Source: Paludibacteraceae bacterium
GTDB lineage: Bacteria; Bacteroidota; Bacteroidia; Bacteroidales; Paludibacteraceae
Assembly (NCBI GenBank): GCA_017503075.1
Contig: JAFVTU010000017.1
Location: 1-64,000, forward strand
Direction of reading: 5' to 3'
Length of the DNA: 64,000 nucleotides
The notes under the pieces were generated by a model that was not told where the DNA came from, made no database searches, and saw only the letters and a list, made by a program, of their open reading frames with translations. Positions within the stretch are counted from its first letter, which is position 1. The number at the start of each line of letters is the position of its first letter. Shown here one piece after another: positions 25,705 through 33,698 of the stretch. The position numbers were made by a program, and so were the translations under genes.

Positions 25705-26142
25705 TTAGAAGATATCTTCAATCTCAAGAGTAGGGATAGAAGATTGTTCATTGTTGAGTGGTTGCTGGGTATTGTTCTGCTCTATGTTATTAGGAGAGCG
25801 ATAGTCTATAGGTCGGTATAGAACTTGTATGTTCTCAGCAATGATCTCAGTTTTGCGTCGTATTTGCCCATCCTTTTCCCAAGTACGAGTTTGTAGTTTC
25901 CCTTCGACATAGAGTTTCATCCCTTTGCGAACATATTTTTCAGACCACTCAGCGAGGTTGCGCCAGAGTACGATAGGATGCCACTCGGTGCGATCAGGAA
26001 CTTGCGTGCCATTTTGCATAGTGTATCCACGCTCAGTGGTAGCGAGATTGAAATTAGCGATGGCTGTACCACGCTCAAGATAACGAACTTCGGGGTCGCT
26101 ACCGACATTGCCTACTAAAATAACTTTGTTGACGGAAGACAT
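25705..26142 (-). CDS. ssb: Single-stranded DNA-binding protein
   Basis: The 145-residue protein has a full OB-fold: NKVILVGNVGSDPEVRY, then ANFNLATTERG, then TEWHPIVLWRNLAEW, then KYVRKGMKLYVEGKLQTRTW. A disordered Gln/Asn-rich linker leads to the acidic tip EIEDIF, the usual site for binding repair and replication partners. The length fits bacterial SSB. Its leader has AAACTTTTAAAACTTTTAGA-type repeats similar to those before ung and polA. Confidence 0.95.
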   Translation of the reverse strand: MSSVNKVILVGNVGSDPEVRYLERGTAIANFNLATTERGYTMQNGTQVPDRTEWHPIVLWRNLAEWSEKYVRKGMKLYVEGKLQTRTWEKDGQIRRKTEIIAENIQVLYRPIDYRSPNNIEQNNTQQPLNNEQSSIPTLEIEDIF

Positions 26143-26223
26143 GCTTTTTTTAGTTTAAATGGTTCTAAAAGTTTTAAAAGTTTAATTGGTTTTGCAAAAA
26201 TCGTGGCAAAATTACAAAAAAGT

Positions 26224-26255
26224 TTTGGACAATCCAAAAAAAAATAGTACTTTTG
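26224..26255 (+). promoter_or_regulatory. Bacteroidota-type promoter
   Basis: TTTG at 26224-26227 and TActTTTG at 26248-26255 are 20 nt apart. The -7 element includes the TTG at 26253, so the real start of the next gene must be ATG 26265. Confidence 0.75.
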
Positions 26256-26264
26256 CAAAGAAAT

Positions 26265-27362
26265 ATGAAAAAAAGTATGAAGTGCACAAATTTACGGTTA
26301 ATAGGATTAGCCATTTTATCCATTGTAATGTTGCAGCCATTAGCTGCTGAGTCTCAAGATGTAATGTTGCGCTGTATTGCGTTTTACAACTTGGAGAATG
26401 TCTTTGATACGATTCATGATGAGGGCAAAAATGACTATGAGTATTTGCCCGATGGTGGTATGAAATGGACTTCTCTGAAGTACACGAACAAGATTCAGAA
26501 CATGGCATATGCCATTGCTCAATTGGGAACGGATGAAGATCCACGTGGTGCGGCGATAGTGGGTGTGTCGGAGGTGGAAAATATAGGTTGTTTGTATGAT
26601 TTGTGCAAAGAGTTGAAGGAGAAGCATAATAGGAATTATGTGCCAATATTATTGGAAGGTCCTGATCGCCGTGGAATAGATGTGGGGTTGCTATATAATC
26701 CAGCTATGTTTAAGCCAGTAGGGCAGCCTAAGGGCTATGAGTTAAAGGCGCACTATGCAGATGGTGGTGCAGTGAGAAGCCGTTTACAACTGTGGGTATC
26801 CGGTTATTTGTTAGATGACAACAAAAAAATAGTGATGGACAAAATCCATGTAAGTGTGAATCACTGGCCCAGCCGTTCGGGTGGAGAAGAGAGCAGTCGT
26901 GCGACTCGCGATACGGCGGCGATGTTAGTGAAGCATGTCGCAGATAGCATCTACATGAAGGAACCTAGAGCTAAGATAGTCGTGATGGGTGACTTGAATG
27001 ACGATCCGTATAATAACAGTTGTGCGGTGATTTTGGGTGCGAAGAAAACTCGCGAAGAGGTAGGCGAACAAGGATTTTTTAATACAATGTGGCAAAAATT
27101 GGATCGTGGTATTGGAACATTGGCATATCAAGGTAGTTGGAACTTATTTGATCAGATTATTATTTCTGAGCCATTGATGAGTGCGAAACTAGAGGAGGGT
27201 AAATGGGTTTATTGGAAGTCGCAGATTTTTAACAAGCCATTTTTGACAGTACAGGAGGGTAAAGATAAAGGTACTCCTTTTAGAACAGTGAAAAGTGGTG
27301 TTTGGCAAAATGGTTATGCGGACCACTATCCAACAATGATATATTTGATAAAGGAGAAGTGA
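26265..27362 (+). CDS. Secreted endonuclease/exonuclease/phosphatase-family protein
   Basis: The 365-residue protein has a signal peptide. EEP catalytic landmarks are in order: FYNLENVFD near the N-terminus, VSEVEN (metal-binding Glu), RRGIDVGLLYN, VNHWPSRSGG, MGDLNDDP and YADHYP (catalytic His). It probably cleaves phosphodiester bonds in nucleic acid outside the cytoplasm, or dephosphorylates lipids or sugars; the substrate cannot be told from sequence. A second EEP protein lies at 29514. Confidence 0.85.
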   Translation: MKKSMKCTNLRLIGLAILSIVMLQPLAAESQDVMLRCIAFYNLENVFDTIHDEGKNDYEYLPDGGMKWTSLKYTNKIQNMAYAIAQLGTDEDPRGAAIVGVSEVENIGCLYDLCKELKEKHNRNYVPILLEGPDRRGIDVGLLYNPAMFKPVGQPKGYELKAHYADGGAVRSRLQLWVSGYLLDDNKKIVMDKIHVSVNHWPSRSGGEESSRATRDTAAMLVKHVADSIYMKEPRAKIVVMGDLNDDPYNNSCAVILGAKKTREEVGEQGFFNTMWQKLDRGIGTLAYQGSWNLFDQIIISEPLMSAKLEEGKWVYWKSQIFNKPFLTVQEGKDKGTPFRTVKSGVWQNGYADHYPTMIYLIKEK

Positions 27363-27398
27363 TGGTTTATGGTTTAATGTTTAAAGGCTGGGGTATAT

Positions 27399-27731
27399 AT
27401 GGAACAAGGATTGAGAAAGACTACGAAAGTGCAAATGCGTAACTATGGTCGCATTATTCAAGATATGGTGCAATTGGCTGCTAATGAGGTAGATCTAGAG
27501 AAGCAGCAAGCAATGATTGTGTATATAGCTCAATGTATGCGTCAGAAGAATGCGCAGTGGAATAAGGAGCAAGAATCAGGCATAGACCGTTTGCGTGAAG
27601 ATATATATACATTGTCAAATGGCTTGCTAAAATGTGATTTTGCGGAGTTTGATGCTCTGATGCAGAAATTATTGCAGCGTCCAATGCCATTGCCAGATCG
27701 TCAGAACGGACAAAAAAAGAAAAAAAAGTAA
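27399..27731 (+). CDS. DUF4290-like protein
   Basis: The 110-residue cytoplasmic protein has VQMRNYGRIIQDMVQLAAN and IVYIAQCMRQKN, the start of the DUF4290 pattern of Bacteroidota, and ends in a poly-Lys tail. As I recall, the family is usually nearly twice as long, so this copy lacks the C-terminal half or is a short variant. Function is unknown. It lies 36 nt after the EEP gene and ends at a terminator. Confidence 0.55.
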   Translation: MEQGLRKTTKVQMRNYGRIIQDMVQLAANEVDLEKQQAMIVYIAQCMRQKNAQWNKEQESGIDRLREDIYTLSNGLLKCDFAEFDALMQKLLQRPMPLPDRQNGQKKKKK

Positions 27732-27737
27732 GCATAT

Positions 27738-27770
27738 AATCTTCGGTTGGATTACGGCCGAAGATTTTTG
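27738..27770 (+). terminator. Intrinsic terminator
   Basis: AATCTTCGGT pairs with GCCGAAGATT, followed by T5. It ends the EEP-DUF4290 transcript. Confidence 0.75.
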
Positions 27771-27786
27771 TAATAATGAGGAATCG

Positions 27787-29454
27787 ATGAAAAAACTATT
27801 GTTATTGTTGTTGGTGTTATGTTGTATATCTGCGGGTGCACAACAGGCATATAATGTGCGTAGTCCCTTTGATCCTGCTACAGTGAAAATGGATGAGAAT
27901 ATGCGTGGTGAGGTGATAAAATTTACGTTGAAGCGTTCATTAATATATCCAGGTACAGTGCGTGAAGTTCTGGTGTATGTCCCTCGTCAGTATGATGGAG
28001 AAGATCCAGCTTGTTTATTGGTATGTATGGATGGAATTTTGTACGATGCCACTACGGTGATGGATAATTTGATAGTTTCGGGTGAGATGCCAGTGACGAT
28101 AGGTGTTTTTGTGAATCCGGGTGTGGTATATGACGAAGCAGGCGAGGTGGTGCGCTACAACCGTTGCAAAGAGTTTGATTCCACCGATGACTTATTTGCT
28201 CGTTTCTTGGAAGAGGAAGTTTTGCCGCAAGTAGAGAAACTGAAAACAGCGGAAGGTAAACCAATAAGACTATCTTCTGATGCGAATGATCGAGCTATTA
28301 CGGGAGCGAGTAGCGGTGGTATAGCTGCATTCACAGCGGCGTGGAATAGACCCGATTTATTTAGCCGTGTATATACTACGGTGGGTACTTTCGTGGCGAT
28401 GCGTGGTGGGCATGAGTATCCTGCGATCATTCGCAAGACGGAGCCCAAACCGCTAAGGATATACATGCAAGATGGTTGGTATGATGTGTGGAATCCGACT
28501 TTTGGCGAGTGGTTTGAATATAATTTGCTAATGGAGTCTGCGATGAATTTTGCGGGCTATGAGGTGTTTCACAAATGGGATAGGGGCAATCATAGCATCA
28601 AGTATGGAACATTGGCTTTTCCGGATGCGATGCGCTGGTTGTGGAAAGGTTATCCAGCGAGAGTACAAAAAGGTTGGTCGAACAATGACATGCTGCAAGA
28701 GATATTGATAGAGGGAGAGGATTGGCAGGAGATTGCATTGCCGTTTGCTGCGGATGGACGTTTGTTTGCGTCTTCCGATAGTGCGGTAGTGGTAGCAGAT
28801 TATCCTACAATATATAAGGTGTATACAGATGGTAAATATGAGCAAGTGGGTAAATTGAAAGCCGATGAAGATCTGCTGGGCGATGGCTTGATTGCAAAGG
28901 GAACAGCACTATATAAGCATGGTAAAAAAGTGGCTGACAAATTGTATGGTCTTCAGTCTGTGGTGGAACTGGCGGATGACAAATTTGTAGTATTGTGCAA
29001 AGATGGTAAAGCGACTAGTCAAATCAAGGTTGTGATTCAAGGATGTGGTGCATTGGCTGTGGCGCCAGATTATCGTTTTTGTGTGACAGGCGAGGAAAAT
29101 ACGCATCACTTGATAAGCACCATTATGAATAAAAATGGAGAGATGCTCTATAGCGAGTCGTTTTATCACCTTCATGACCTGAACAATGGTGTAGGCAAAC
29201 CTACTATGGGTATGGCATTTGATACGAAGGGCAACTTGTATGTCGCCACGGAGATGGGCGTGCAGGTGGCAGACCATAATGGCAGAGTAAGAGCCATTTT
29301 GTCGTTGCCTGCTGGCGGTGTGACGTCGCTGGCATTTAGTGGAAATTATTTGTATGTGGTTTGTGGAGATCGGTTGTTTGTTCGCAAGATGAAGTCGGAA
29401 GGACATTTGCCAGCGACGGGAATAGTGAAGTATAAGTCGCAGGGGCAAGGGTAG
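27787..29454 (+). CDS. Secreted alpha/beta-hydrolase esterase with C-terminal propeller
   Basis: The 555-residue protein has a signal peptide (ending ISAGAQ). The first ~290 residues are a CE1/esterase-D-like hydrolase: EVLVYVPRQYDG, LLVCMDG, the nucleophile elbow GASSGG (Ser about 175), and a C-terminal GNHS with the likely catalytic His. The remainder (about 310-545) has repeating beta strands and KGNLYVATEMGVQV, typical of an SMP-30 or gluconolactonase-like beta-propeller. It likely removes acyl or feruloyl esters from plant polysaccharides, a function inferred from the family. Confidence 0.8.
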   Translation: MKKLLLLLLVLCCISAGAQQAYNVRSPFDPATVKMDENMRGEVIKFTLKRSLIYPGTVREVLVYVPRQYDGEDPACLLVCMDGILYDATTVMDNLIVSGEMPVTIGVFVNPGVVYDEAGEVVRYNRCKEFDSTDDLFARFLEEEVLPQVEKLKTAEGKPIRLSSDANDRAITGASSGGIAAFTAAWNRPDLFSRVYTTVGTFVAMRGGHEYPAIIRKTEPKPLRIYMQDGWYDVWNPTFGEWFEYNLLMESAMNFAGYEVFHKWDRGNHSIKYGTLAFPDAMRWLWKGYPARVQKGWSNNDMLQEILIEGEDWQEIALPFAADGRLFASSDSAVVVADYPTIYKVYTDGKYEQVGKLKADEDLLGDGLIAKGTALYKHGKKVADKLYGLQSVVELADDKFVVLCKDGKATSQIKVVIQGCGALAVAPDYRFCVTGEENTHHLISTIMNKNGEMLYSESFYHLHDLNNGVGKPTMGMAFDTKGNLYVATEMGVQVADHNGRVRAILSLPAGGVTSLAFSGNYLYVVCGDRLFVRKMKSEGHLPATGIVKYKSQGQG

Positions 29455-29490
29455 TGGACGCTTCGCAGGGGGGGGATTGATGAGCTATAG
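29455..29490 (+). repeat. Decayed unit of the GGAC...CTATAG hairpin repeat
   Basis: Immediately after the stop at 29454 is GGAC (29456-29459), a small GCTTCGC core, a G run and CTATAG (29485-29490). The flanking words match the linkers of the array at 10753-10856, but the stem is no longer well paired. Confidence 0.4.
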
Positions 29491-29513
29491 TTTAGAGGTT
29501 AGGTAATAAGGCA

Positions 29514-30806
29514 ATGAGGCGAAAAGTATTGATAGTATGCCTACTGGCATGTGTGGTGGGCCATTTGTATGGAATAGAGAAAGTACGCTTTCCTGAGTCT
29601 TTTGCAGATGGTTGGGAGCAGTATGTGGGTAAGATGGTACAGATAACTACGCCATTGTATGTGTGTGGAAACTATTATGATTCGTTGATTCTAGCCACGG
29701 AGCGGCTCTATGTACCCGAAGAAAAGGCGGTGGGATTAGCTGACGGCGATAGTACTCAGTATTGGGCTATCAAGAAATCCAATAGAGAGAAAATTATTAG
29801 TTTGTCGTGCAATATCCGCAATTATGAAGTGCGTACAGGTGCGGTAGTGAAGAACTTGCAAGCTCGTGTGGTAGCACCAGGCAAACTAGTGACAGGTGCA
29901 ACGCCCAAGTTTATCAACAACAAACCTGAACCCAAACCCAAAATGCCGAAGAACGGATTATTAGTGTGTGCTGCGAATATTCAGAACTACTTTTATGATT
30001 TGGGAGGTTATGCTCAACGCAAAACAACAAAGAAGCAACAAGCAATGCAGACGCAGAAGATATGCAAAGCATTCAAGCAGATAGATGCGGATATCTATGC
30101 TTTGTGTGAGATACAGAAGGGCGATAGTGCGGCGCAAATGCTGGTAGATGCCATGAACAATATGGCGAAGAAAGAACGCTATGCCTACGTTTCGCACGGT
30201 TGGAGCAATAGCGACATGATATCTTGTGGCTATATCTATCGCATGGATAAGGTGCGTCCGTATGGGGATTTGCAATATGCATACAAGGATACTACGAGTC
30301 ATTATCGCTATCGTCTGATGGCTTGTGGGTTTGAAGAAATAGAGAGTGGTGAGAAGTTTGTATTGAACGTTAATCATCTTCGTTCGAAGCGTGGTACGGG
30401 TGCCGAGTCCAATGAGAAGCGTATGGCGAATGTGGATAGTCTGTTGGTGATGCTAGATAAGATAGAGCAGGAACAGTTGTTTGTCGATTCGGATGTATTG
30501 TTGGTAGGGGATTACAATGCTTACACGCAAGAGGAGCCGATTCAGACATTGGTTAGAGAGGGGTATGAGGATATGTTGATGCGTGATGATAGTATGGGGT
30601 ATTCGTATGTATATCATAGCGAAGCAGGGTATTTGGACCGCGTATTTGCATCGGAAACAATGGCGAAGCAGGTGAAGAAAGTGGCTGTATATCACTTGAA
30701 TGCAGATTATTTCTATAGCAGGGGGTTTAAGCGCGGATTGGATGATACGATGTTCCGCTATGCAGACCATGATCCGATATTGATACGAGTGGAGTTGGGG
30801 GAGTAG
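29514..30806 (+). CDS. Secreted EEP-family nuclease-like protein
   Basis: The 430-residue protein has a signal peptide (ending HLYGIE). An N-terminal OB-like domain (about 25-130) precedes the EEP catalytic domain (about 145-428). Landmarks are CAANIQNYFYD, ALCEIQKGDS (metal Glu), NVNHLRSKRGTG, LLVGDYNAY and YADHDPILI (catalytic His). The OB-plus-EEP layout resembles extracellular deoxyribonucleases of the ExeM/NucH type. A nutritional or biofilm-degrading role is plausible. No promoter is visible; it may be co-transcribed with the esterase 60 nt upstream. Confidence 0.85.
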   Translation: MRRKVLIVCLLACVVGHLYGIEKVRFPESFADGWEQYVGKMVQITTPLYVCGNYYDSLILATERLYVPEEKAVGLADGDSTQYWAIKKSNREKIISLSCNIRNYEVRTGAVVKNLQARVVAPGKLVTGATPKFINNKPEPKPKMPKNGLLVCAANIQNYFYDLGGYAQRKTTKKQQAMQTQKICKAFKQIDADIYALCEIQKGDSAAQMLVDAMNNMAKKERYAYVSHGWSNSDMISCGYIYRMDKVRPYGDLQYAYKDTTSHYRYRLMACGFEEIESGEKFVLNVNHLRSKRGTGAESNEKRMANVDSLLVMLDKIEQEQLFVDSDVLLVGDYNAYTQEEPIQTLVREGYEDMLMRDDSMGYSYVYHSEAGYLDRVFASETMAKQVKKVAVYHLNADYFYSRGFKRGLDDTMFRYADHDPILIRVELGE

Positions 30807-30819
30807 CACGCGGAGCGTG
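30807..30819 (+). repeat. Single small hairpin after a stop codon
   Basis: CACGC-GGA-GCGTG starts on the base after the TAG stop at 30804-30806. It has the same form (5-bp perfect stem, GGA loop) as units in the arrays at 10753 and 58098, with its own stem sequence. Confidence 0.5.
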
Positions 30820-30843
30820 GGTAATTTTATAAAAGTGACACTA

Positions 30844-30879
30844 TACAAAAAAGACTGCTGTTGGGCAGTCTTTTTTGTA
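30844..30879. terminator. Bidirectional terminator
   Basis: TACAAAAAAGACTGC (30844-30858) pairs perfectly with GCAGTCTTTTTTGTA (30865-30879). The A/T flanks serve both strands, between the nuclease gene (+) and the EF-G paralogue (-). Confidence 0.85.
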
Positions 30880-30920
30880 TGGATATCGGATAATGGTTAT
30901 CGGATATCGGTATTGCGGGA

Positions 30921-33083
30921 TTAATCCTCGTCTTTTTGTGTAGCTTCGTACTCTTTGATGAGTTTCTCTTGTACGTCAGCAGGTACGAGTTCGTAGCTCT
31001 TGAACTTCATGGTGAAGGTTGCACGACCACCTGTGAGCGAAGACAATGTAGTAGAATAAGAAGCCATCTCTTTCAAAGGAACCAACGCCTTCAAGGTGGT
31101 GAAGTTCTTCTCAGTCTCCATACCGAGCACCATACCACGGCGACCGTTGATGTCAGACATCACATCACCCATGATTTCGCTTGGAACGAATACCTCCACC
31201 TCGTAGATAGGTTCGAGCAACTTAGGATTAGCATTGCGGAATGCCTCTGCAAAGGCGTTACGTCCTGCCAAACGGAAAGAGATTTCGTTTGAATCAACTG
31301 GGTGCATCTTACCATCGTAGATGATTACGCGCACGTCGCGAGCGTAAGAACCTGTCAAAGGACCTTGCTCGATACGGTCCATCAAACCTTTGAGGATAGC
31401 AGGTATGAAGCGTGCATCGATAGCACCACCCACGATAGAGTTGATGAGCACGAGCTTGCCGCCCCAATCGAGAGGAATCTCTTGGGTGTCACGTACTGTG
31501 ATACGATATTCTTGGTTGCCAAACTTGTACACTTCCTTCACTGGTTCGCCCTCTACATAAGGCTCCACGATGAGGTGTACCTCACCAAATTGACCAGAAC
31601 CACCTGATTGCTTCTTGTGGCGGTAGTCAGCGCGAGCAGACTTGGTGATAGTCTCGCGGTAAGGAATCTTTGGCTCCTCGAATTGAACCATCATCTTATC
31701 GTTGTTCTCGAGACGCCATTTGAGTGTGCGGAGGTGGAACTCACCTTGACCAGAAACGATGACTTGCTTGAGCTCTTTGGATTGCTCTACTACCCAAGTA
31801 GCATCCTCTTCGTGCATACGAGTGAGGAGTGCAGAGAGTTTCTCTGAATCGCTCTCGCTAACAGGCTTGATAGCACGGCGGTATTTAGGATCTGGGTAAG
31901 AGATAGCAGGATATTGATTTTCGCAGTCTTTTGCGTTGAGGGTATTGCCAGTACGTGTATCTTTGAGTTTCACAGTAGCAGCGATGTCACCAGCAACCAC
32001 TTCGTCTACAGGCACGCGGATGCTACCTGCTACTGAATAGAGTTGGCTGATACGCTCTTTGGTGCCACGGTCCACGTTGAGTACGTCGTCGCCTGGGCGG
32101 AGTGTTCCTTGCATCACCTTGAAATAGTTGACGTCGCCAATATGTGGCTCAACCGATGTCTTGAAGATGAATGCTGAAGCAGGAGCTGCAGGGTCAGGAG
32201 TAACCTCTTTAGCTTCGGTGGTGATTGGTTTAGGAGCATCAGCTACAGATGGAGTCATCTCGCCAAGGAAGCCCATGAGGCGGCGGATACCCATATCCTT
32301 CAGACCGCTGGTGCAGATAACTGGATACATGCTACCTTCTGCGAAGACGGTTTGAAGACCTTGCATGAGTTCTTCATCAGAGAGGGTACCTTGCTCGAAG
32401 TACTTGTCCATGATTGTCTCGTCGGACTCAGCTGCCCACTCAAGGAGTTGTGCGCGGATTTCTTCTACAGTAGCTTTCTCGCTCTCAGGGATGTCTTTTG
32501 CTTCAGGTGCTCCACCTTCTGCTTTCCAAACGAGCATTTTGCCTTGGAGTACGTCGATAGCGGCGTTGAAGTCCTTACCTGCGTTGACGGGGTATTGGAA
32601 GAGAGTACACTTGTTGCCAAATGCCTCTTTGAGTTCGTTGAAAGTACGCTCGAAGTCAGCGTTCTCGTGGTCGCACTTGTTGATAACGAAAGCGATAGGT
32701 TTTTTCGCTTTCTCAGCGCGACGGAAATTGTTTTGTGTGCCCACTTCCACACCACCATTAGCAGTCAATGTAATGATAGCGGTGTCCGCTACGTGAAGTG
32801 CTGTGATGGCACCACCGCAGAAGTCGTCGGAACCTGGGCAGTCAATGATATTGAGTTTTTTGTTATTGAACTCGATGTTACAAACTGTGGAAAATACGGA
32901 GTAGCCGTATTCCTTTTCAACTGGGAAATAGTCGCAGACGGTAGATTGTGTTTCCACAGTACCACGACGTTTGATGACCCCGCACTCGAAGAGCATGGAT
33001 TCCATAAGGGTAGTTTTACCCGAGCCACTGCCACCCATGAGGGCAATGTTCTTAATCTCGTTAGCTTGATAAACTTTAGCCAT
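30921..33083 (-). CDS. fusA2: Elongation factor G paralogue (EF-G2) lacking the catalytic His
   Basis: The 720-residue protein has the whole EF-G layout: G domain, domain II, domains III-V (QKQ-like HKKQSGGSGQFGEV, DVRVIIYDGKMHPVDSNE, GRRGMVLGM). The G domain is unusual. The P-loop is GGSGSGKTT rather than the HIDAGKTT-type, switch I lacks the RGITI motif, and switch II reads DCPGSDDF where active EF-G has DTPGHVDF, so the catalytic His is Ser. This fits the Bacteroides EF-G2 paralogue reported to translocate without GTP hydrolysis during starvation. A dedicated promoter (33155-33186) precedes it. Confidence 0.88.
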   Translation of the reverse strand: MAKVYQANEIKNIALMGGSGSGKTTLMESMLFECGVIKRRGTVETQSTVCDYFPVEKEYGYSVFSTVCNIEFNNKKLNIIDCPGSDDFCGGAITALHVADTAIITLTANGGVEVGTQNNFRRAEKAKKPIAFVINKCDHENADFERTFNELKEAFGNKCTLFQYPVNAGKDFNAAIDVLQGKMLVWKAEGGAPEAKDIPESEKATVEEIRAQLLEWAAESDETIMDKYFEQGTLSDEELMQGLQTVFAEGSMYPVICTSGLKDMGIRRLMGFLGEMTPSVADAPKPITTEAKEVTPDPAAPASAFIFKTSVEPHIGDVNYFKVMQGTLRPGDDVLNVDRGTKERISQLYSVAGSIRVPVDEVVAGDIAATVKLKDTRTGNTLNAKDCENQYPAISYPDPKYRRAIKPVSESDSEKLSALLTRMHEEDATWVVEQSKELKQVIVSGQGEFHLRTLKWRLENNDKMMVQFEEPKIPYRETITKSARADYRHKKQSGGSGQFGEVHLIVEPYVEGEPVKEVYKFGNQEYRITVRDTQEIPLDWGGKLVLINSIVGGAIDARFIPAILKGLMDRIEQGPLTGSYARDVRVIIYDGKMHPVDSNEISFRLAGRNAFAEAFRNANPKLLEPIYEVEVFVPSEIMGDVMSDINGRRGMVLGMETEKNFTTLKALVPLKEMASYSTTLSSLTGGRATFTMKFKSYELVPADVQEKLIKEYEATQKDED

Positions 33084-33154
33084 AATTGTGTTTATTAGAT
33101 ATAAGTTGATATGTTTTTATGGTCAAATCGGCTTTTGCGAACAAAAACCGACGG

Positions 33155-33186
33155 CAAAGGTAAGAAAAATTTGCAAGATACGCAAA
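33155..33186 (-). promoter_or_regulatory. Bacteroidota-type promoter for the EF-G paralogue
   Basis: On the minus strand, TAccTTTG (33162-33155) and TTTG (33186-33183) are 20 nt apart. The leader from about 33148 to the ATG at 33083 is about 65 nt, long enough for a control element, though none is recognised. Confidence 0.75.
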
Positions 33187-33220
33187 TTTTTCCGCAAAAA
33201 AGTTTCAGTACTTCAAAGTT

Positions 33221-33643
33221 TCAAAGTAGATTGGTGATTTTTTGGAGGGCGGCTTCCTCTTTGGCGGTCATCTGGGCTTTGGTTTCGGGGGTCTTATCCG
33301 CTTGACCCGTGAGATGCAACAAGCCGTGGATAATAATACGATGCAGTTCATGAAGGAAAGATATACCCACCTGCTCGGCATTGGTGGCAACCGTGTCCAA
33401 AGAAATATAAATATCACCATTCACGCGCGTGCGCGTGGTATAATCAAAGGTGATGACGTCGGTATAGTAGTCGTGCTGAAGGAACTCACGATTGACGGCG
33501 AGAATCTTCTCGTCGTCGCAGAAGATATAGTTGAGTTCGCCTACAGAGTAGCCATATTGCGCTGCGGTGCTCTTGATCCATTGCTCAACTTTAGGAAAGT
33601 CAATGGCAGGCATGGGGATGTTGTCGGCGTGGAAGTGTAGCAT
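33221..33643 (-). CDS. ybeY: Endoribonuclease YbeY (rRNA maturation factor)
   Basis: The protein has 140 residues from the ATG at 33643 (MLHFHADN). A longer frame upstream is only the shadow of the neighbouring gene and of repeats. The family signature is clear: VGELNYIFCDDEKILAVN, DVITFDYT, GDIYISLDTV and the zinc-binding HGLLHLTGQADKT. The third ligand differs from the H-x5-H form, as is usual in Bacteroidota. YbeY processes 16S rRNA 3' ends and aids ribosome quality control. The start codon sits inside a CTACACAACACTACAC-type repeat. Confidence 0.92.
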   Translation of the reverse strand: MLHFHADNIPMPAIDFPKVEQWIKSTAAQYGYSVGELNYIFCDDEKILAVNREFLQHDYYTDVITFDYTTRTRVNGDIYISLDTVATNAEQVGISFLHELHRIIIHGLLHLTGQADKTPETKAQMTAKEEAALQKITNLL

Positions 33644-33698
33644 GGTGTAGTATTGTGTAGGATGGTGTAGTGTTGTGTAGTGTTGTGTAGGATGGTTA
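33636..33698 (-). repeat. CAACACTACAC-type tandem repeat supplying the ybeY start
   Basis: Read on the minus strand, words such as ATCCTACACAACACTACA and ACAATACTACACCATGCTAC repeat through this stretch, between the end of the SpmAB gene and the ybeY coding region. The ATG of ybeY is part of one unit (ACCATGCTACAC). The same word family occurs at 55585-55632 and 56912-56957. Confidence 0.7.

Noticed and set aside
32352..33098. 248-codon frame antisense to the EF-G paralogue
   Set aside because: The minus-strand EF-G match is complete and unambiguous; this and the other long plus-strand frames here are shadows of its codon usage.
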